The notes beneath the pieces are model-generated. The model worked only from the letters and a program-made list of their open reading frames with translations. It did no database searches and was not told where the DNA came from. A stretch of 64,000 nt of DNA. Origin: Pseudoalteromonas sp. A601. Lineage in GTDB: Bacteria; Pseudomonadota; Gammaproteobacteria; Enterobacterales; Alteromonadaceae. Numbering within the stretch: position 1 is the first letter of the stretch; every line of letters begins with the position of its first letter. The DNA lies in assembly GCF_002165575.1 (NCBI RefSeq), contig NZ_MXQF01000012.1, positions 1 to 64,000 on the forward strand, read 5' to 3'. A program made the translations under genes and the position numbers. This document shows, in pieces, positions 37,174 through 46,853 of the stretch.

Positions 37174-37527
37174 CTATAAAACCATCACCGTCTATTTTAA
37201 AAGTAGGTATACTGACACCAATTAAAGGTAACAGGCTATTTTATAATTAGCGCATATGTGCATAAATAATTATATAAAATGTTACTTGGTAGCTACTTTT
37301 TAGTTTTTATTATTATAATTTGCCAAATAAATGGCTCATTACTTTAAACCATATCTAAAGTAAAAATAAAGCAAAAAGTGTGCCTTGTAGGAAATAGGAT
37401 CGTGATATTTAGATTGTGGTGCCGCTTTAACAGATTGGCAAGTTATGTTGCTATGTAAAAGCGCTGAATGCAAAATAATAGTTTAAATAACAGCAAAACT
37501 CATTTAGAGAAAATAGGTAAGATTTAA
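37174..37527. other. 354-bp divergent gap, PilZ gene to radA
   Basis: AT-rich DNA expected to carry both promoters. Only a short palindrome around GCATATGTGC (about 37253) and the radA ribosome binding site (AGGTAAG) stand out. Confidence 0.4.
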
Positions 37528-38913
37528 ATGGCGAAAGCGGCAAAAGTAGAATTTATGTGTAGCGAATGTGGCATGAACTATCAGCGTTGGCAAGGACAAT
37601 GCCGCTGCGGTGCATGGAATACATTGGTTGAGTTTAAGCCATCAGCAGGGCAAAATAAAAAAGCATCTTCACGTGCCAGTGTCGGTGGTTATGCCGGTGG
37701 TATCGGTGGTGGCTCTAAAAAAATAAACGACGTTGCTACCACTGAAGCTGAAAAACAACTTACAGAGATTGGTGAGCTTGATCGTGTTTTAAGCGGCGGT
37801 GTAACAACTGGTTCAGTAAATATTATTTCTGGCGATCCTGGAGCTGGTAAAACAACATTACTTTCTGATTTAGTCGCGCGAATGTCACAACGTATGCCAT
37901 CGCTATACTGTACGGCAGAAGAATCATTATCGCAGTTTAAAAATCGAGTAAACCGTTTAAAGCTAGACTATAACGCTGACGAGTTGTATTTACTTTCTGA
38001 AACCAGTGTTGAAACCATTATTGAAGAGCTTGAAAGCAATAAAATAAAGTTTGCTGTTATTGATTCAATTCAAGCCGTTGTAACTGATACAGCCAATGGT
38101 AGCCCTGGTTCCCCATCACAAGTTAAAAGTGCCGCGCAAGCGCTTACTCAATACTGTAAGCAAAATGACGTCACTATGTTCATTATTGCCCATGTAAACA
38201 AAAATAATGAAATAGCAGGGCCACAAACCTTAGTACACATTGTTGATGCGCTACTGCACATAGATACCAATGACGGGCAAATACGCACCTTGCGTGCTAA
38301 TAAAAATCGCTTTGGTGATATTGACACTGTGGGCATTTTTAGAATGTGTGAACGTGGCATGCTCAGTGTTGATAACCCCAGTGAAATATTTTTATCAGGC
38401 TCTAGCACTGACTCACCGGGGTCAGCCATTACATGTATTCGCAAAGGTAACCGTAACTTATTGCTCGAAATTCAATGTCTAACTACCGAAACAGAAGCTG
38501 AATTTCCACAACGTGTCTGCGTTGGCTTAAATATGAATCGTATTAAAATGCTGACGGGGATTTTACGAAAGCACACTAAAACTAAAATTTTCCACGATAC
38601 ATTTTTTAATATTGTCGGAGGCCTAAGGATCGATGAAACCGAAACCTGTATTGATTTAGCATTAGTAACTGCTTTGTTGAGTAGTCTTAATGAATTTGTC
38701 GTGCCTCGCACTACCTGTATTATGGGGGAATTGAGCTTAAACGGCGATGTACGACCTATTGACAGTGGAGTGCCACGAGTGAAAGAAGCCGCACAGCATG
38801 GTTTTACTGAGATATTTATTCCGTTTCGTAATTACCATAAATCAATGGAAGGGCTAGGCGCTAAAATTACTCCGGTTAAAACAGTGCATGAGCTACTTAG
38901 TCTGATTAATTAA
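37528..38913 (+). CDS. radA: DNA repair protein RadA
   Basis: 461 residues. N-terminal C4 zinc finger (CSECG, then CRCGAWN), a RecA-like ATPase with Walker A GDPGAGKTT at 102-110, the RadA-specific KNRFG at 259-263, and a C-terminal Lon-protease-like domain (ELSLNGDVRPI). In other bacteria RadA is a helicase-like recombination factor that processes branched DNA. Complete and of normal length. Confidence 0.97.
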   Translation: MAKAAKVEFMCSECGMNYQRWQGQCRCGAWNTLVEFKPSAGQNKKASSRASVGGYAGGIGGGSKKINDVATTEAEKQLTEIGELDRVLSGGVTTGSVNIISGDPGAGKTTLLSDLVARMSQRMPSLYCTAEESLSQFKNRVNRLKLDYNADELYLLSETSVETIIEELESNKIKFAVIDSIQAVVTDTANGSPGSPSQVKSAAQALTQYCKQNDVTMFIIAHVNKNNEIAGPQTLVHIVDALLHIDTNDGQIRTLRANKNRFGDIDTVGIFRMCERGMLSVDNPSEIFLSGSSTDSPGSAITCIRKGNRNLLLEIQCLTTETEAEFPQRVCVGLNMNRIKMLTGILRKHTKTKIFHDTFFNIVGGLRIDETETCIDLALVTALLSSLNEFVVPRTTCIMGELSLNGDVRPIDSGVPRVKEAAQHGFTEIFIPFRNYHKSMEGLGAKITPVKTVHELLSLIN

Positions 38914-39007
38914 ATAATGATCAGTAAAAGCGCTTAACTGGCTATGTTTATCAATGTTACCCTTGAGCCAAGATAATTAAATGCAAAGATTTGAATAAGG
39001 AAATAAA

Positions 39008-39940
39008 ATGAAAAAACTGGCCATTATTGCAGGTGTTGTAATTATTGCTATCGGCGGTGTTAGTTACGCTAATCACGCGCTTACACAAGAAGTCAAAGTG
39101 GAAGTTGATCGCCAACTTGCCATGTTGAGCCAACAAACAGGCTCAGCAGTTACTTATGAAGATTTATCGGCTAGCGTGTTTTCAAAAAGTGTAGAGCTTT
39201 CAAATGTTAGCATCACGGGTTTTGATGAGAAAGCAATTGCCAACATTAACAGTATTTTGGTAGCCGGTTATGATGCAGAAAAAATAGCCCCGCGCACAGA
39301 GGTGGCTGTTAATGGTTTTAAATTCAGTGATGACTTTACTGCCCAATTACCTACTGACGCTAATAATCAGTTAGCTAGTGCGAGTTATGACTTACACACC
39401 TTAATGAATTACGATGCTGATTCGGGCGACAGTGATATTACTTTAAACATTAATGCCAATGACATTGTTGCCTTTAACTTAGACTTAGGCCTAGCCAAAT
39501 CAACAGCGCTAATGGAGGCGTCATTAGCGGTAAGTAAATTACAGCAAGCAAGTGGCTCTCAACAATTAACATTAGAACAACAATTACAGCAGCAAACTTT
39601 GATGATGCAAGCACTTGCTGAACTTGAACCTCGAACAATTAAAATAAACTTAAACAACCAAGGTGAATTTAAAGCGCTTGTTGAACAAATGCTTGAAAAG
39701 CAAGGTATGACCCTTGAACAAATGCAGCAAATGGTTGATGTACAATTACAGCAAGCCCCAGTGAGCGACGAGCTTGCCGCAGCTATTAAAAACTTCACTC
39801 AAGGTTTAGGTTCATTAACTGTCTCGGCGAGCCTACCAGAGGGGCAAACCATGGACGAAATTAACCAGCAGATATTTACTTTAATGGGGCAACCAAACGA
39901 TCTAGCTGAGTTTATAAACCTAGAAGCGAAGGGCGAATAA
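39008..39940 (+). CDS. Periplasmic or membrane-anchored protein, unknown
   Basis: 310 residues, AAGGAAA before the ATG. An N-terminal hydrophobic segment (about 4-22), either a signal or an anchor, precedes a beta-rich region (DLSASVFSKSVELSNVSITG, then LNINANDIVAFNLDLG) and long Gln-rich helices (about 180-255). The strand pattern recalls AsmA- or DUF945-type proteins, but I cannot assign it. It may be in the radA transcript, 94 bp away, and is closed by a good terminator. Confidence 0.65.
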   Translation: MKKLAIIAGVVIIAIGGVSYANHALTQEVKVEVDRQLAMLSQQTGSAVTYEDLSASVFSKSVELSNVSITGFDEKAIANINSILVAGYDAEKIAPRTEVAVNGFKFSDDFTAQLPTDANNQLASASYDLHTLMNYDADSGDSDITLNINANDIVAFNLDLGLAKSTALMEASLAVSKLQQASGSQQLTLEQQLQQQTLMMQALAELEPRTIKINLNNQGEFKALVEQMLEKQGMTLEQMQQMVDVQLQQAPVSDELAAAIKNFTQGLGSLTVSASLPEGQTMDEINQQIFTLMGQPNDLAEFINLEAKGE

Positions 39941-40001
39941 TAGCTGTCAGCTATCAGCCGTAAGCTGTCAGTTTAAGACCGCGGTAGTTTTGAGTTATCT
40001 G

Positions 40002-40029
40002 AAAGCGTGAGTTTACCTCGCGCTTTTTT
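40002..40029 (+). terminator. Terminator of the gene ending at 39940
   Basis: A 10-bp stem (AAAGCGTGAG with CTCGCGCTTT, one G-U pair) encloses TTTAC and is followed by further T. Just before it, at about 39942-39971, is a degenerate direct repeat (AGCTGTCAGCTATCAGC, then AAGCTGTCAG). Confidence 0.8.
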
Positions 40030-40373
40030 GTTTGCTTGAGGAGCTAGGTACTAGGAAAACACAGAGACGCGAATACTTTTGGGTCTAAAACCTGTATTAC
40101 TCTAAAGCGTAGCGCCTCTTTATGAATAATTCACTAAATTTTTTGCTCAAAGAGAAGGGAATGAGAAGTAAATGAGGATTAACTTGAGGGCTAATTAGCT
40201 ACTTAAAACATGATACATTAAGAATTAGGCTGCTCCCCCTAAAATAAGCCAATCAAACACCCGCTAAAACATCAACTAAAACAACTCTTATTCAATAAGC
40301 AAATTCGTTTACTTCGTCTGTCGATGCCGCTGTTAAGCCAGTAGCTTTCGACAAACACAAATAGAGTGCGTTA

Positions 40374-40394
40374 CGCAGTATACTCTATACTGCG
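40374..40394. repeat. 21-bp palindrome
   Basis: CGCAGTATA and TATACTGCG are perfect 9-bp arms around CTC. It lies 34 bp from a longer palindrome in the same 647-bp gap (39941-40587). No open frame or tRNA-like fold surrounds it. Confidence 0.6.
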
Positions 40395-40428
40395 CCCTCA
40401 TCGCAGCCTAGTTTTTCAAACTTTACAG

Positions 40429-40469
40429 GGCTCTCAGCTCAATTAAAGACTTTAATTGAGCTGAGAGCC
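40429..40469. repeat. 41-bp perfect palindrome
   Basis: Arms of 20 bp (40429-40448 and 40450-40469) are exact reverse complements around a single A; the outer part reads GGCTCTCAGCTCAATT. No U tract follows, so it is not a standard terminator. It could be a dimer-binding site, a cruciform, or the remains of a small mobile (MITE-like) element. Confidence 0.8.
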
Positions 40470-40504
40470 GCACTGTTCTTTGCAAAGTAACATTTATCTC
40501 ACTC

Positions 40505-40548
40505 AAAATAAAAGCCGTGCTTGACTCAACAAGCACGGCTTTTATTTT
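40505..40548 (-). terminator. Strong bidirectional terminator at the serA 3' end
   Basis: A perfect 19-bp stem encloses ACTCAA; its GC-rich core is GCCGTGCTTG with CAAGCACGGC, flanked by A-rich and T-rich outer stems that give a U tract on either strand. It lies 40 bp beyond the serA stop, with the small heptamer repeat in between. Confidence 0.9.
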
Positions 40549-40551
40549 ATG

Positions 40552-40585
40552 CTAGCACCTAGCACCTAGCACCTAGCACCTAGCA
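40552..40585. repeat. Heptamer repeat CTAGCAC, four full copies plus a partial
   Basis: Perfect units at 40552, 40559, 40566 and 40573, then CTAGCA. It ends 2 bp before the serA stop codon, on the terminator side. The unit (CACCTAG in another phase) differs by one base from the AACCTAG unit upstream of pdxH, so the two arrays belong to one repeat type. Confidence 0.85.
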
Positions 40586-40587
40586 AT

Positions 40588-41817
40588 CTAGTGCAATATA
40601 CGCGCTCTGATAGTACCTTCAACTGCACTGAGTTCTTTCAATGCAACTTCTGACTGATCAGTGTCTACGTCAATTACTACATAACCAATGGCTTCGTCGG
40701 TTTGTAAGTACTGTGCGGCGATATTGATACCGTGCTGTGCAAACGCTTGGTTAATTTGCGTTAGTACACCAGGGCGGTTGTGGTGAACATGTAATAAACG
40801 GCTGCGATTAGCAAGTTCTGGCAATGATACTTCAGGGAAGTTAACGGCGGTAATTGTTGAGCCATTATCTGAGTATTTAGCCAATTTCCCCGCGACTTCA
40901 ATACCAATGTTTTCTTGTGCTTCTTGTGTTGAGCCACCAATGTGCGGTGTTAAAATTACGTTGTCGAATTCACGCAGTGGTGATACAAATTCGTCATCGT
41001 TTGATTTTGGCTCGACAGGGAATACATCAATGGCAGCGCCACTTAACTTTTTATCACGAAGTGCTTCTGCAAGCGCATCTATATCAACCACAGTGCCGCG
41101 AGATGCATTGATCAAGATTGCACCTTGTTTCATTACTGAGATTTCAGCACTACCGATTAAGTTTTTAGTTTGCGGTGTTTCTGGTACGTGTAAACTAATC
41201 ACATCGGCGCGTTGCAACAACTGAGTTAAATTATGGACTTGTGTTGCATTACCCAGGGTTAGCTTGTCTTCAATATCGTAAAACTCAACGTTCATGCCGA
41301 TGTTTTCTGCCATGATGCTAAGTTGTGTACCAATGTGGCCGTAACCAATAATACCGAGTGTTTTACCACGAGCTTCAAATGAACCATTGGCTGTTTTTAA
41401 CCAGCCGCCGCGATGAGCGATAGCATTACGCTCTGGAATACCGCGGAACAAGAGTAAAATCTCGCCAAGTACAAGCTCTGCAACTGAACGAGTATTAGAA
41501 AACGGCGCGTTAAATACTGCAATACCGCGTTGGCGTGCTGCATTTAAATGAACTTGGTTGGTACCGATACAAAAGCAACCAATTGCCACTAGCTTTTCAG
41601 CAGCTTCAAGTACAGCTTCAGTAATATGAGTACGAGAACGAAGACCTACAAAGTGCACGTCTTTAATGCGCTCGAGCAGTTCGTCCTCAGGTAACGATGT
41701 TTTTACGTAATCAATGTTGCTGTATCCATTACGCTTTAGTGTTTCAACTGCACTTTGGTGTACACCTTCAAGCAAGAGAATTTTAATTTTGTCTTTTGCT
41801 AACGATACCTTACTCAT
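40588..41817 (-). CDS. serA: D-3-phosphoglycerate dehydrogenase
   Basis: 409 residues from the ATG at 41817; an ATG three codons upstream has its AGGA directly abutting and is less likely. The NAD-binding domain has LGIIGYGHIGTQLS, the catalytic region INASRGTVVD and LTPHIGGSTQEAQ; a C-terminal ACT domain (about 335-409: HHNRPGVLTQINQAF) is the serine-sensing site. It starts serine synthesis. It follows rpiA by 11 bp, the same pairing as E. coli but here co-oriented as a likely operon. Confidence 0.97.
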   Translation of the reverse strand: MSKVSLAKDKIKILLLEGVHQSAVETLKRNGYSNIDYVKTSLPEDELLERIKDVHFVGLRSRTHITEAVLEAAEKLVAIGCFCIGTNQVHLNAARQRGIAVFNAPFSNTRSVAELVLGEILLLFRGIPERNAIAHRGGWLKTANGSFEARGKTLGIIGYGHIGTQLSIMAENIGMNVEFYDIEDKLTLGNATQVHNLTQLLQRADVISLHVPETPQTKNLIGSAEISVMKQGAILINASRGTVVDIDALAEALRDKKLSGAAIDVFPVEPKSNDDEFVSPLREFDNVILTPHIGGSTQEAQENIGIEVAGKLAKYSDNGSTITAVNFPEVSLPELANRSRLLHVHHNRPGVLTQINQAFAQHGINIAAQYLQTDEAIGYVVIDVDTDQSEVALKELSAVEGTIRARILH

Positions 41818-41828
41818 AATCCTCATTC

Positions 41829-42482
41829 CTATTTTATTTGCGGCCCATTTTTGGTGCCTATGATTACTTTATCAGCGCCACGTTCGGCAAATAAGCCGTT
41901 GGTGACTACACCGACAATTTGATTAATTGTCTGCTCTAATTGTTTGGCGTTATTAATAGCTAAATTATGAACGTCTAAAATGACGTTGCCATTATCAGTA
42001 ATAACCCCTTGACGGTACACAGGGTCGCCGCCAAGCTTTAATAATTCACGCGCTACATAGCTACGTGCCATTGGGATAACTTCAACGGGAAGTGGAAATT
42101 GGCCCAATGTATCAACCAGTTTTGTGTCATCTACAATACACACAAACTGCTTGGCAACGGCGGCAACAATTTTCTCACGAGTCAGTGCTGCGCCACCGCC
42201 TTTAATCATTTCGTTTTTGGCGTTAATTTCATCTGCGCCATCTACGTAAACATCTAAACTTGCTACATCATTTAACTCAAATACTTCAATACCCAGTGCT
42301 TTGAGTTTTTCGGTTGATGCATCAGAGCTTGAAACCGCACCTGTTATGGTGTCTTTTATTGAACCTAAAGCATCAATAAAGTGGTTAACGGTAGAGCCCG
42401 TGCCAACGCCTACAATGGTATTTTCTTCTACAAATTCTAGGGCTGCCCACGCTGCCGCTTTTTTTAGTTCATCTTGTGTCAT
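41829..42482 (-). CDS. rpiA: Ribose-5-phosphate isomerase A
   Basis: 217 residues. Family motifs are all present: [48 protein letters not shown] and [15 protein letters not shown] end. It interconverts ribose 5-phosphate and ribulose 5-phosphate in the pentose phosphate pathway. Full length; the serA gene follows closely. Confidence 0.97.
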   Translation of the reverse strand: MTQDELKKAAAWAALEFVEENTIVGVGTGSTVNHFIDALGSIKDTITGAVSSSDASTEKLKALGIEVFELNDVASLDVYVDGADEINAKNEMIKGGGAALTREKIVAAVAKQFVCIVDDTKLVDTLGQFPLPVEVIPMARSYVARELLKLGGDPVYRQGVITDNGNVILDVHNLAINNAKQLEQTINQIVGVVTNGLFAERGADKVIIGTKNGPQIK

Positions 42483-42534
42483 GGTATTTGCTCAATAGGT
42501 GGAGTTACTTACCTTTAGTATACAAATTTATTGC

Positions 42535-43131
42535 TTACCAATGGTAGGTTTTCTGTGGGGTAATGATTAAATTTAATGGAACATCCCACGATTCAACAGG
42601 TAAACTTTCAACGTGTTGGCATTGATGTGCCAAACCAATGAGTTGAGGTTTTTGCCAGTTTTCGTTGTGGTAACGCGCCAAGGTTTTATCATAAAAACCA
42701 CCACCCATACCTAATCGATTACCGTTACTATCAAATGCAACTAAAGGCATTAATAAGTAATCTAAGTCCTGTAAAGGGCATATCTGACTACAATTTAACT
42801 TAGGCTCCAAGATACCATAGCGATTTGGCCTCATGGGTGAATTTTCTTCATAGCGTTGAAAGTATAATGTAGTGCCATTAAATGGGTGAATTACAGGTAG
42901 GTATAATGTGTGGTCTTTAGACCAAAGTTCTTTAATTAACAATGATGTGTCGAGTTCTGCGTCATTGCTAAAATAAATGCCAATATGTGAGTTTTTAGCG
43001 CTTTTTGTTGTTCTTAGGTATTGAATAAAATTCACTTTTAGCTGTTTGGCAGCAGTTTTTTGTTCGATTTTTGATAAAGAATTACGTTTTTTTCGAATTT
43101 CTTGGCGTATTTGCGCTCGTTTATTGTTCAT
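42535..43131 (-). CDS. fau: 5-formyltetrahydrofolate cyclo-ligase
   Basis: 198 residues (ygfA in E. coli). An N-terminal Arg/Lys-rich helix (RQEIRKKRNSLS) and HIGIYFSNDAELDT are followed by the ATP-binding end LDYLLMPLVAFDSNGNRLGMGGGFYD. It turns 5-formyl-THF into methenyl-THF. In E. coli the 6S RNA gene lies just before it; here only 21 bp separate it from the next upstream gene, so 6S RNA is not at this place. It may be co-transcribed with rpiA (52 bp). Confidence 0.92.
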   Translation of the reverse strand: MNNKRAQIRQEIRKKRNSLSKIEQKTAAKQLKVNFIQYLRTTKSAKNSHIGIYFSNDAELDTSLLIKELWSKDHTLYLPVIHPFNGTTLYFQRYEENSPMRPNRYGILEPKLNCSQICPLQDLDYLLMPLVAFDSNGNRLGMGGGFYDKTLARYHNENWQKPQLIGLAHQCQHVESLPVESWDVPLNLIITPQKTYHW

Positions 43132-43152
43132 GTTTATTATTTTGTTTAGTTG

Positions 43153-43710
43153 TTATGTGTCTAAAAAAGTGAATAAATCAGGAAAAGCGAATGATAACCC
43201 CAGCACGACAAGTAATATTAAGACCATTGCAATGAGAGAATAAAGTAACGTATTGCTGCGTTTTTTAATCGGCGTGTTGAGATCTTCATCAAGGAGTAGA
43301 TCATCCGTTTGCCATTCATCACTTTCAGGCTCTACTGGTTGCTCTGTGGTTGCGGATATTCGTTGTTCTAAATCATCCAGTTTTTCTTCAATGCGTATTA
43401 AACTACTAGTAATGTAGTCGAGAGCATTAAAAATACGCTCATCACGTTGCTGAGATGCTTCATCACTTTGAGTGTTTGATTGTGGCTGTGTAAGAGGTTG
43501 TAATTTACTTTTGATGCCAACAGTTGCAAGTAATTTAGCTTGTTTTAAAGCTTTTTCTTTTGCGCAGGGGGCAAACAGCGGTTTGTTTTCAAAAAATGCA
43601 GCTATTTTGCTGTGAGGCGCTTTTAACTTTGCTGCAAGCTTTGCTTGTGCATCATCAGGTTGAATGCCTTGTGCGAGTCCTGCAAATATTACGCGATAGT
43701 TTTCTGACAT
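43153..43710 (-). CDS. C-terminally anchored protein, unknown
   Basis: 185 residues. An N-terminal domain of about 70 residues (YRVIFAGLAQGI, then ENKPLFAPCAKEKALKQAKL) has a pattern seen at the start of several gammaproteobacterial membrane proteins, in which a helical domain precedes a variable part. A coiled-coil stretch follows (about 95-118), then an acidic linker and one membrane helix at about 158-178 with a short outer tail. It is probably a tail-anchored cytoplasmic-facing protein. Function unknown; it leads into fau. Confidence 0.65.
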   Translation of the reverse strand: MSENYRVIFAGLAQGIQPDDAQAKLAAKLKAPHSKIAAFFENKPLFAPCAKEKALKQAKLLATVGIKSKLQPLTQPQSNTQSDEASQQRDERIFNALDYITSSLIRIEEKLDDLEQRISATTEQPVEPESDEWQTDDLLLDEDLNTPIKKRSNTLLYSLIAMVLILLVVLGLSFAFPDLFTFLDT

Positions 43711-43759
43711 CTTTGTTTTCCAAAAATGTTAAATCAATGGTTTGAGTATAAACAAAGAA

Positions 43760-43779
43760 CAGCCCGTGTAAACGGGCTG
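43760..43779 (-). terminator. Terminator of the S10 carboxypeptidase gene
   Basis: An 8-bp stem, CAGCCCGT with ACGGGCTG, encloses GTAA and is followed on the minus strand by TTCTTTGTTTAT. It lies 26 bp past the stop codon. Confidence 0.7.
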
Positions 43780-43805
43780 AGTAAATATAGTCTAAATATC
43801 AGCAA

Positions 43806-45326
43806 TTAATACTTAGCTGATTCACCTTCTTTAGGCAGTGCATTTAACATGAACTCGCGTAAGTCATTGTTCGAACTTTCCAAGTCAGCATGACGAAGAT
43901 ACATCATATGACCACTACGGTAGCCTTTAAAGCTTAAACGGTCGCGCATTTTACTGCTTGGGTCTAGTTGCCACATGGTATATTTAGCATCAAAGTAATT
44001 AGTTGCGCCGTCATAATAACCTGCTTGTACGAGTACGTTTAGGTACGGGTTTTGTGCCATAGCTAAACGTAAATTTTCGCCGGTATTGTTTTTACTACGA
44101 TCCCAAGGGTGCACGTTGCCAAATAAGTTGTATTTAACATCGGTTTTATAATTGAGTTCATTACGTAAGTAATGATTAATAGCTGGCGTAAATGAATGTA
44201 ACCATGAGGTTAGCTCTGCCCAGTAATCAGGAGATTCACCTGCATCGCGTTTATCCATGCCTAAATAGCGAGAATCTAAGCGCCCTAAAGTTTGGCCGCG
44301 CTCACGTAATAACTCTTTCCAGAAAAAGTTAGTTGGAATGTCTAAGTTATTTTGTGCAACAAACTTTTCAGACACACCAGCGTAAAGTGCCATTTGCTTT
44401 ATGATAGCGCGTTTTTCTTCATCGCCAATAAAACCGCCTTTTGCAATGGCGGGGATCAACTTATTTATTGTGAAATCTTCGACTTCTGGAAGTAATTCAT
44501 CTAAATCTTTAGCTTGTAGGGCAGGGCTTAGCGCTTTGTGATACCAAGCTGTCGCTGCAAAATAAGGCAGGCGGTTTGCTGCTTTTACAGGACCGTCACG
44601 TTTAATGCCGATATCGGTAGGCGATACAAGCACAACACCGTTAATGTACATCCACTGGCGATTTTGTAATTCGTGGGCAAGGCCTGAAACCCGAGTAGTA
44701 CCGTAGCTTTCACCAATTAAAAACTTTGGTGAACGCCAACGTTCAGTTCGATTTACAAACGTATTTAACCATTCAGCTAAATACTTAATGTCGGCATTAA
44801 CACCAAAAAACATTTTTTGTTGTGCGTCTTTACTTGGTAACTCACCTTTTTCGTTTTCTAAAACGCGTGAATAACCGGTATTCACTGGGTTTACATACAC
44901 GATATCAGCGACATCAAGCACGGAGTATGGGTTGTCTTTTACGCCATATGGCTGAATCGGGTAGCCTTCGTCATCAATTTTTAACACCCGTGGTCCAGTA
45001 TAGGCTAAATGCATCCATACAGATGCTGAACCTGGCCCACCATTGAATGAAATGAGTAATGGACGTTTCGTTCTGTCGTCAACTTTGTCACGTTCATAAT
45101 ACGTATATTGCAGCGTTGCGACAGCATCACCTTTATCATCCCACACCGGCTGAGTACCCGTGGTTGCGGTATAAGAAAAGCGTTCACCGTTAATCCGAGC
45201 TTTGTGCTCAGTAACTACGGTGCTATCTACGTCAATACGACGTTGGTTTTCATTGGCAAAGCTAACTTGTGAAGCAGTTAAAGTAAGTGAAGCTAATGAG
45301 AGGCTAATGATACTAATAAGTTTCAT
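43806..45326 (-). CDS. S10-family serine carboxypeptidase, exported
   Basis: 506 residues with a signal peptide (cleavage near SFA, residue 24). The S10 signatures are clear: FNGGPGSASVWMH (oxyanion region), IGESYGTTR with nucleophile Ser207, the likely acid Asp439 in YYDGATNYFD, and His473 in RSGHMMYLR. Bacterial S10 enzymes of this type are periplasmic or secreted carboxypeptidases, consistent with peptide scavenging in seawater. It seems to be a single-gene unit. Confidence 0.9.
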   Translation of the reverse strand: MKLISIISLSLASLTLTASQVSFANENQRRIDVDSTVVTEHKARINGERFSYTATTGTQPVWDDKGDAVATLQYTYYERDKVDDRTKRPLLISFNGGPGSASVWMHLAYTGPRVLKIDDEGYPIQPYGVKDNPYSVLDVADIVYVNPVNTGYSRVLENEKGELPSKDAQQKMFFGVNADIKYLAEWLNTFVNRTERWRSPKFLIGESYGTTRVSGLAHELQNRQWMYINGVVLVSPTDIGIKRDGPVKAANRLPYFAATAWYHKALSPALQAKDLDELLPEVEDFTINKLIPAIAKGGFIGDEEKRAIIKQMALYAGVSEKFVAQNNLDIPTNFFWKELLRERGQTLGRLDSRYLGMDKRDAGESPDYWAELTSWLHSFTPAINHYLRNELNYKTDVKYNLFGNVHPWDRSKNNTGENLRLAMAQNPYLNVLVQAGYYDGATNYFDAKYTMWQLDPSSKMRDRLSFKGYRSGHMMYLRHADLESSNNDLREFMLNALPKEGESAKY

Positions 45327-45592
45327 GCGGGATCCTTTTTTAATATTTTATCCATTAAAGATAATTTCACTCAAAATAACAAAGTTAATGAGACTAGGTG
45401 CAGGTATTACTCGGTAAGAGGTAGAAGTTAATCCTAGTTATAAATAAATAAGCTATGTTTTTTTGGTGGAATTACTATTATTTGATTTTGATTATGTGCG
45501 CAATAAAGTATATTTGGATGATTAAGCTAATTATCAGCCTTTGGCTGTTATGTAGTAAAGTTTAGTTGTGTTATTTGAGTTTGAGAAGATTT

Positions 45593-46825
45593 ATGCAAAG
45601 AGTTTTAGTCGTTGAAGATAGTAAAGTAGTACAACAAGTTTTGCGCCATTTATCTGCTCATTATTTAAATGTCGCAGTTGATTTTGCATGGTCATTAGCT
45701 GAGGCTAAAGAATTTGTAGCCAAGTATGAGTATACGCTTGCACTCGTTGATTTAACGCTACCAGATGCGCCTAATGGTGAGGTCGTAAAATACACTTTAG
45801 AGCAAAATGTACCAACTGTAGTACTTACCTCGAAAATTGATGAATATCAGCGCCAACAAATGCTTGAGTTAGGTGTGGTTGATTATGTTATTAAAGATAA
45901 TCGTGATTCATACCATTATGCCGTTAAATTGGTCGCACAATTACTTCGCAATCAGGGATGTAAAGCTCTTATTGCCGATGATTCAATGCTTAGTCGTTCA
46001 TTAATGAAACAAATGCTCGAAAAGCAATTATTTGATGTACAAGACGCCTGTGATGGTGAGCAAGCGTTAGAAGTACTGAAAGCTGATCCCGATATTAAGC
46101 TACTTATGACTGATTACGCTATGCCAACGATGGATGGCTTTGAGTTAGTAAAAGCTGTCCGTAATTTTAGGGGCAGGGATGACTTGGTTATCATTGGCTT
46201 ATCTGGTGCTGGCAAACATGGGTTGTCTGCACGGTTTATAAAATACGGTGCTAATGACTTTTTAACGAAACCTTTTATGAATGAAGAGTTTCATTGTCGT
46301 ATTCTACAAACAATGGAGCAGCTATCGCTTATTGCTGATATTAAAGAGAGTGCGTATAGAGATGATTTAACGGGTTTATATAATCGTCGCTATTTTTATC
46401 AATTTGCTGAAAAGTTATTAAAAGAAACTTCACGGCCAAGCTGTTTAGCGCTTTTAGATATCGACTTTTTCAAAATGATTAATGACAAATTTGGTCATGA
46501 AGCAGGTGATCAAACCCTTAAGCAAGTTGCTTCTTTACTGCGCAGTTCATTTAAAGACTATACGGTGTCTCGTGTTGGTGGTGAGGAGTTTGCAATTGTT
46601 TTAACGGATCTAAGTTTAGATCAAGCTTATTCATTAATGGATGCATTTAGAGCCCGTATCTCAGCTTATGATTTTGTAATTAATGGCCAGTCTTTCACTA
46701 TAACAGTGAGTGTCGGACTCACCACTTTCCAAAACGTGACGCTTACTAATGCCATGCGTATTGCAGATAAGGCATTATACAAAGCAAAAGCACAAGAACG
46801 AGACTGTGTGGTAAAACAGAGCTAA
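45593..46825 (+). CDS. Double-receiver GGDEF response regulator
   Basis: 410 residues from the ATG at 45593 (GAGAAG upstream; a TTG nine codons earlier is less likely). Receiver 1 has Asp53 (LALVDLTLPD), receiver 2 has Asp174 (LLMTDYAMPTMDG), and the GGDEF domain has GGEEF at 329-333, so it should be an active diguanylate cyclase. The I-site RxxD is missing (FKDY at that place), so no product inhibition of the usual kind. The layout is PleD-like. No partner kinase is adjacent. Confidence 0.9.
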   Translation: MQRVLVVEDSKVVQQVLRHLSAHYLNVAVDFAWSLAEAKEFVAKYEYTLALVDLTLPDAPNGEVVKYTLEQNVPTVVLTSKIDEYQRQQMLELGVVDYVIKDNRDSYHYAVKLVAQLLRNQGCKALIADDSMLSRSLMKQMLEKQLFDVQDACDGEQALEVLKADPDIKLLMTDYAMPTMDGFELVKAVRNFRGRDDLVIIGLSGAGKHGLSARFIKYGANDFLTKPFMNEEFHCRILQTMEQLSLIADIKESAYRDDLTGLYNRRYFYQFAEKLLKETSRPSCLALLDIDFFKMINDKFGHEAGDQTLKQVASLLRSSFKDYTVSRVGGEEFAIVLTDLSLDQAYSLMDAFRARISAYDFVINGQSFTITVSVGLTTFQNVTLTNAMRIADKALYKAKAQERDCVVKQS

Positions 46826-46853
46826 AATTTGCACCAGCTCAGTTAGTTTGTAG

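Noticed and set aside
43132..43152. 6S RNA gene expected before the folate cyclo-ligase gene
   Set aside because: Only 21 bp separate the genes here, so the enterobacterial ssrS position is empty.
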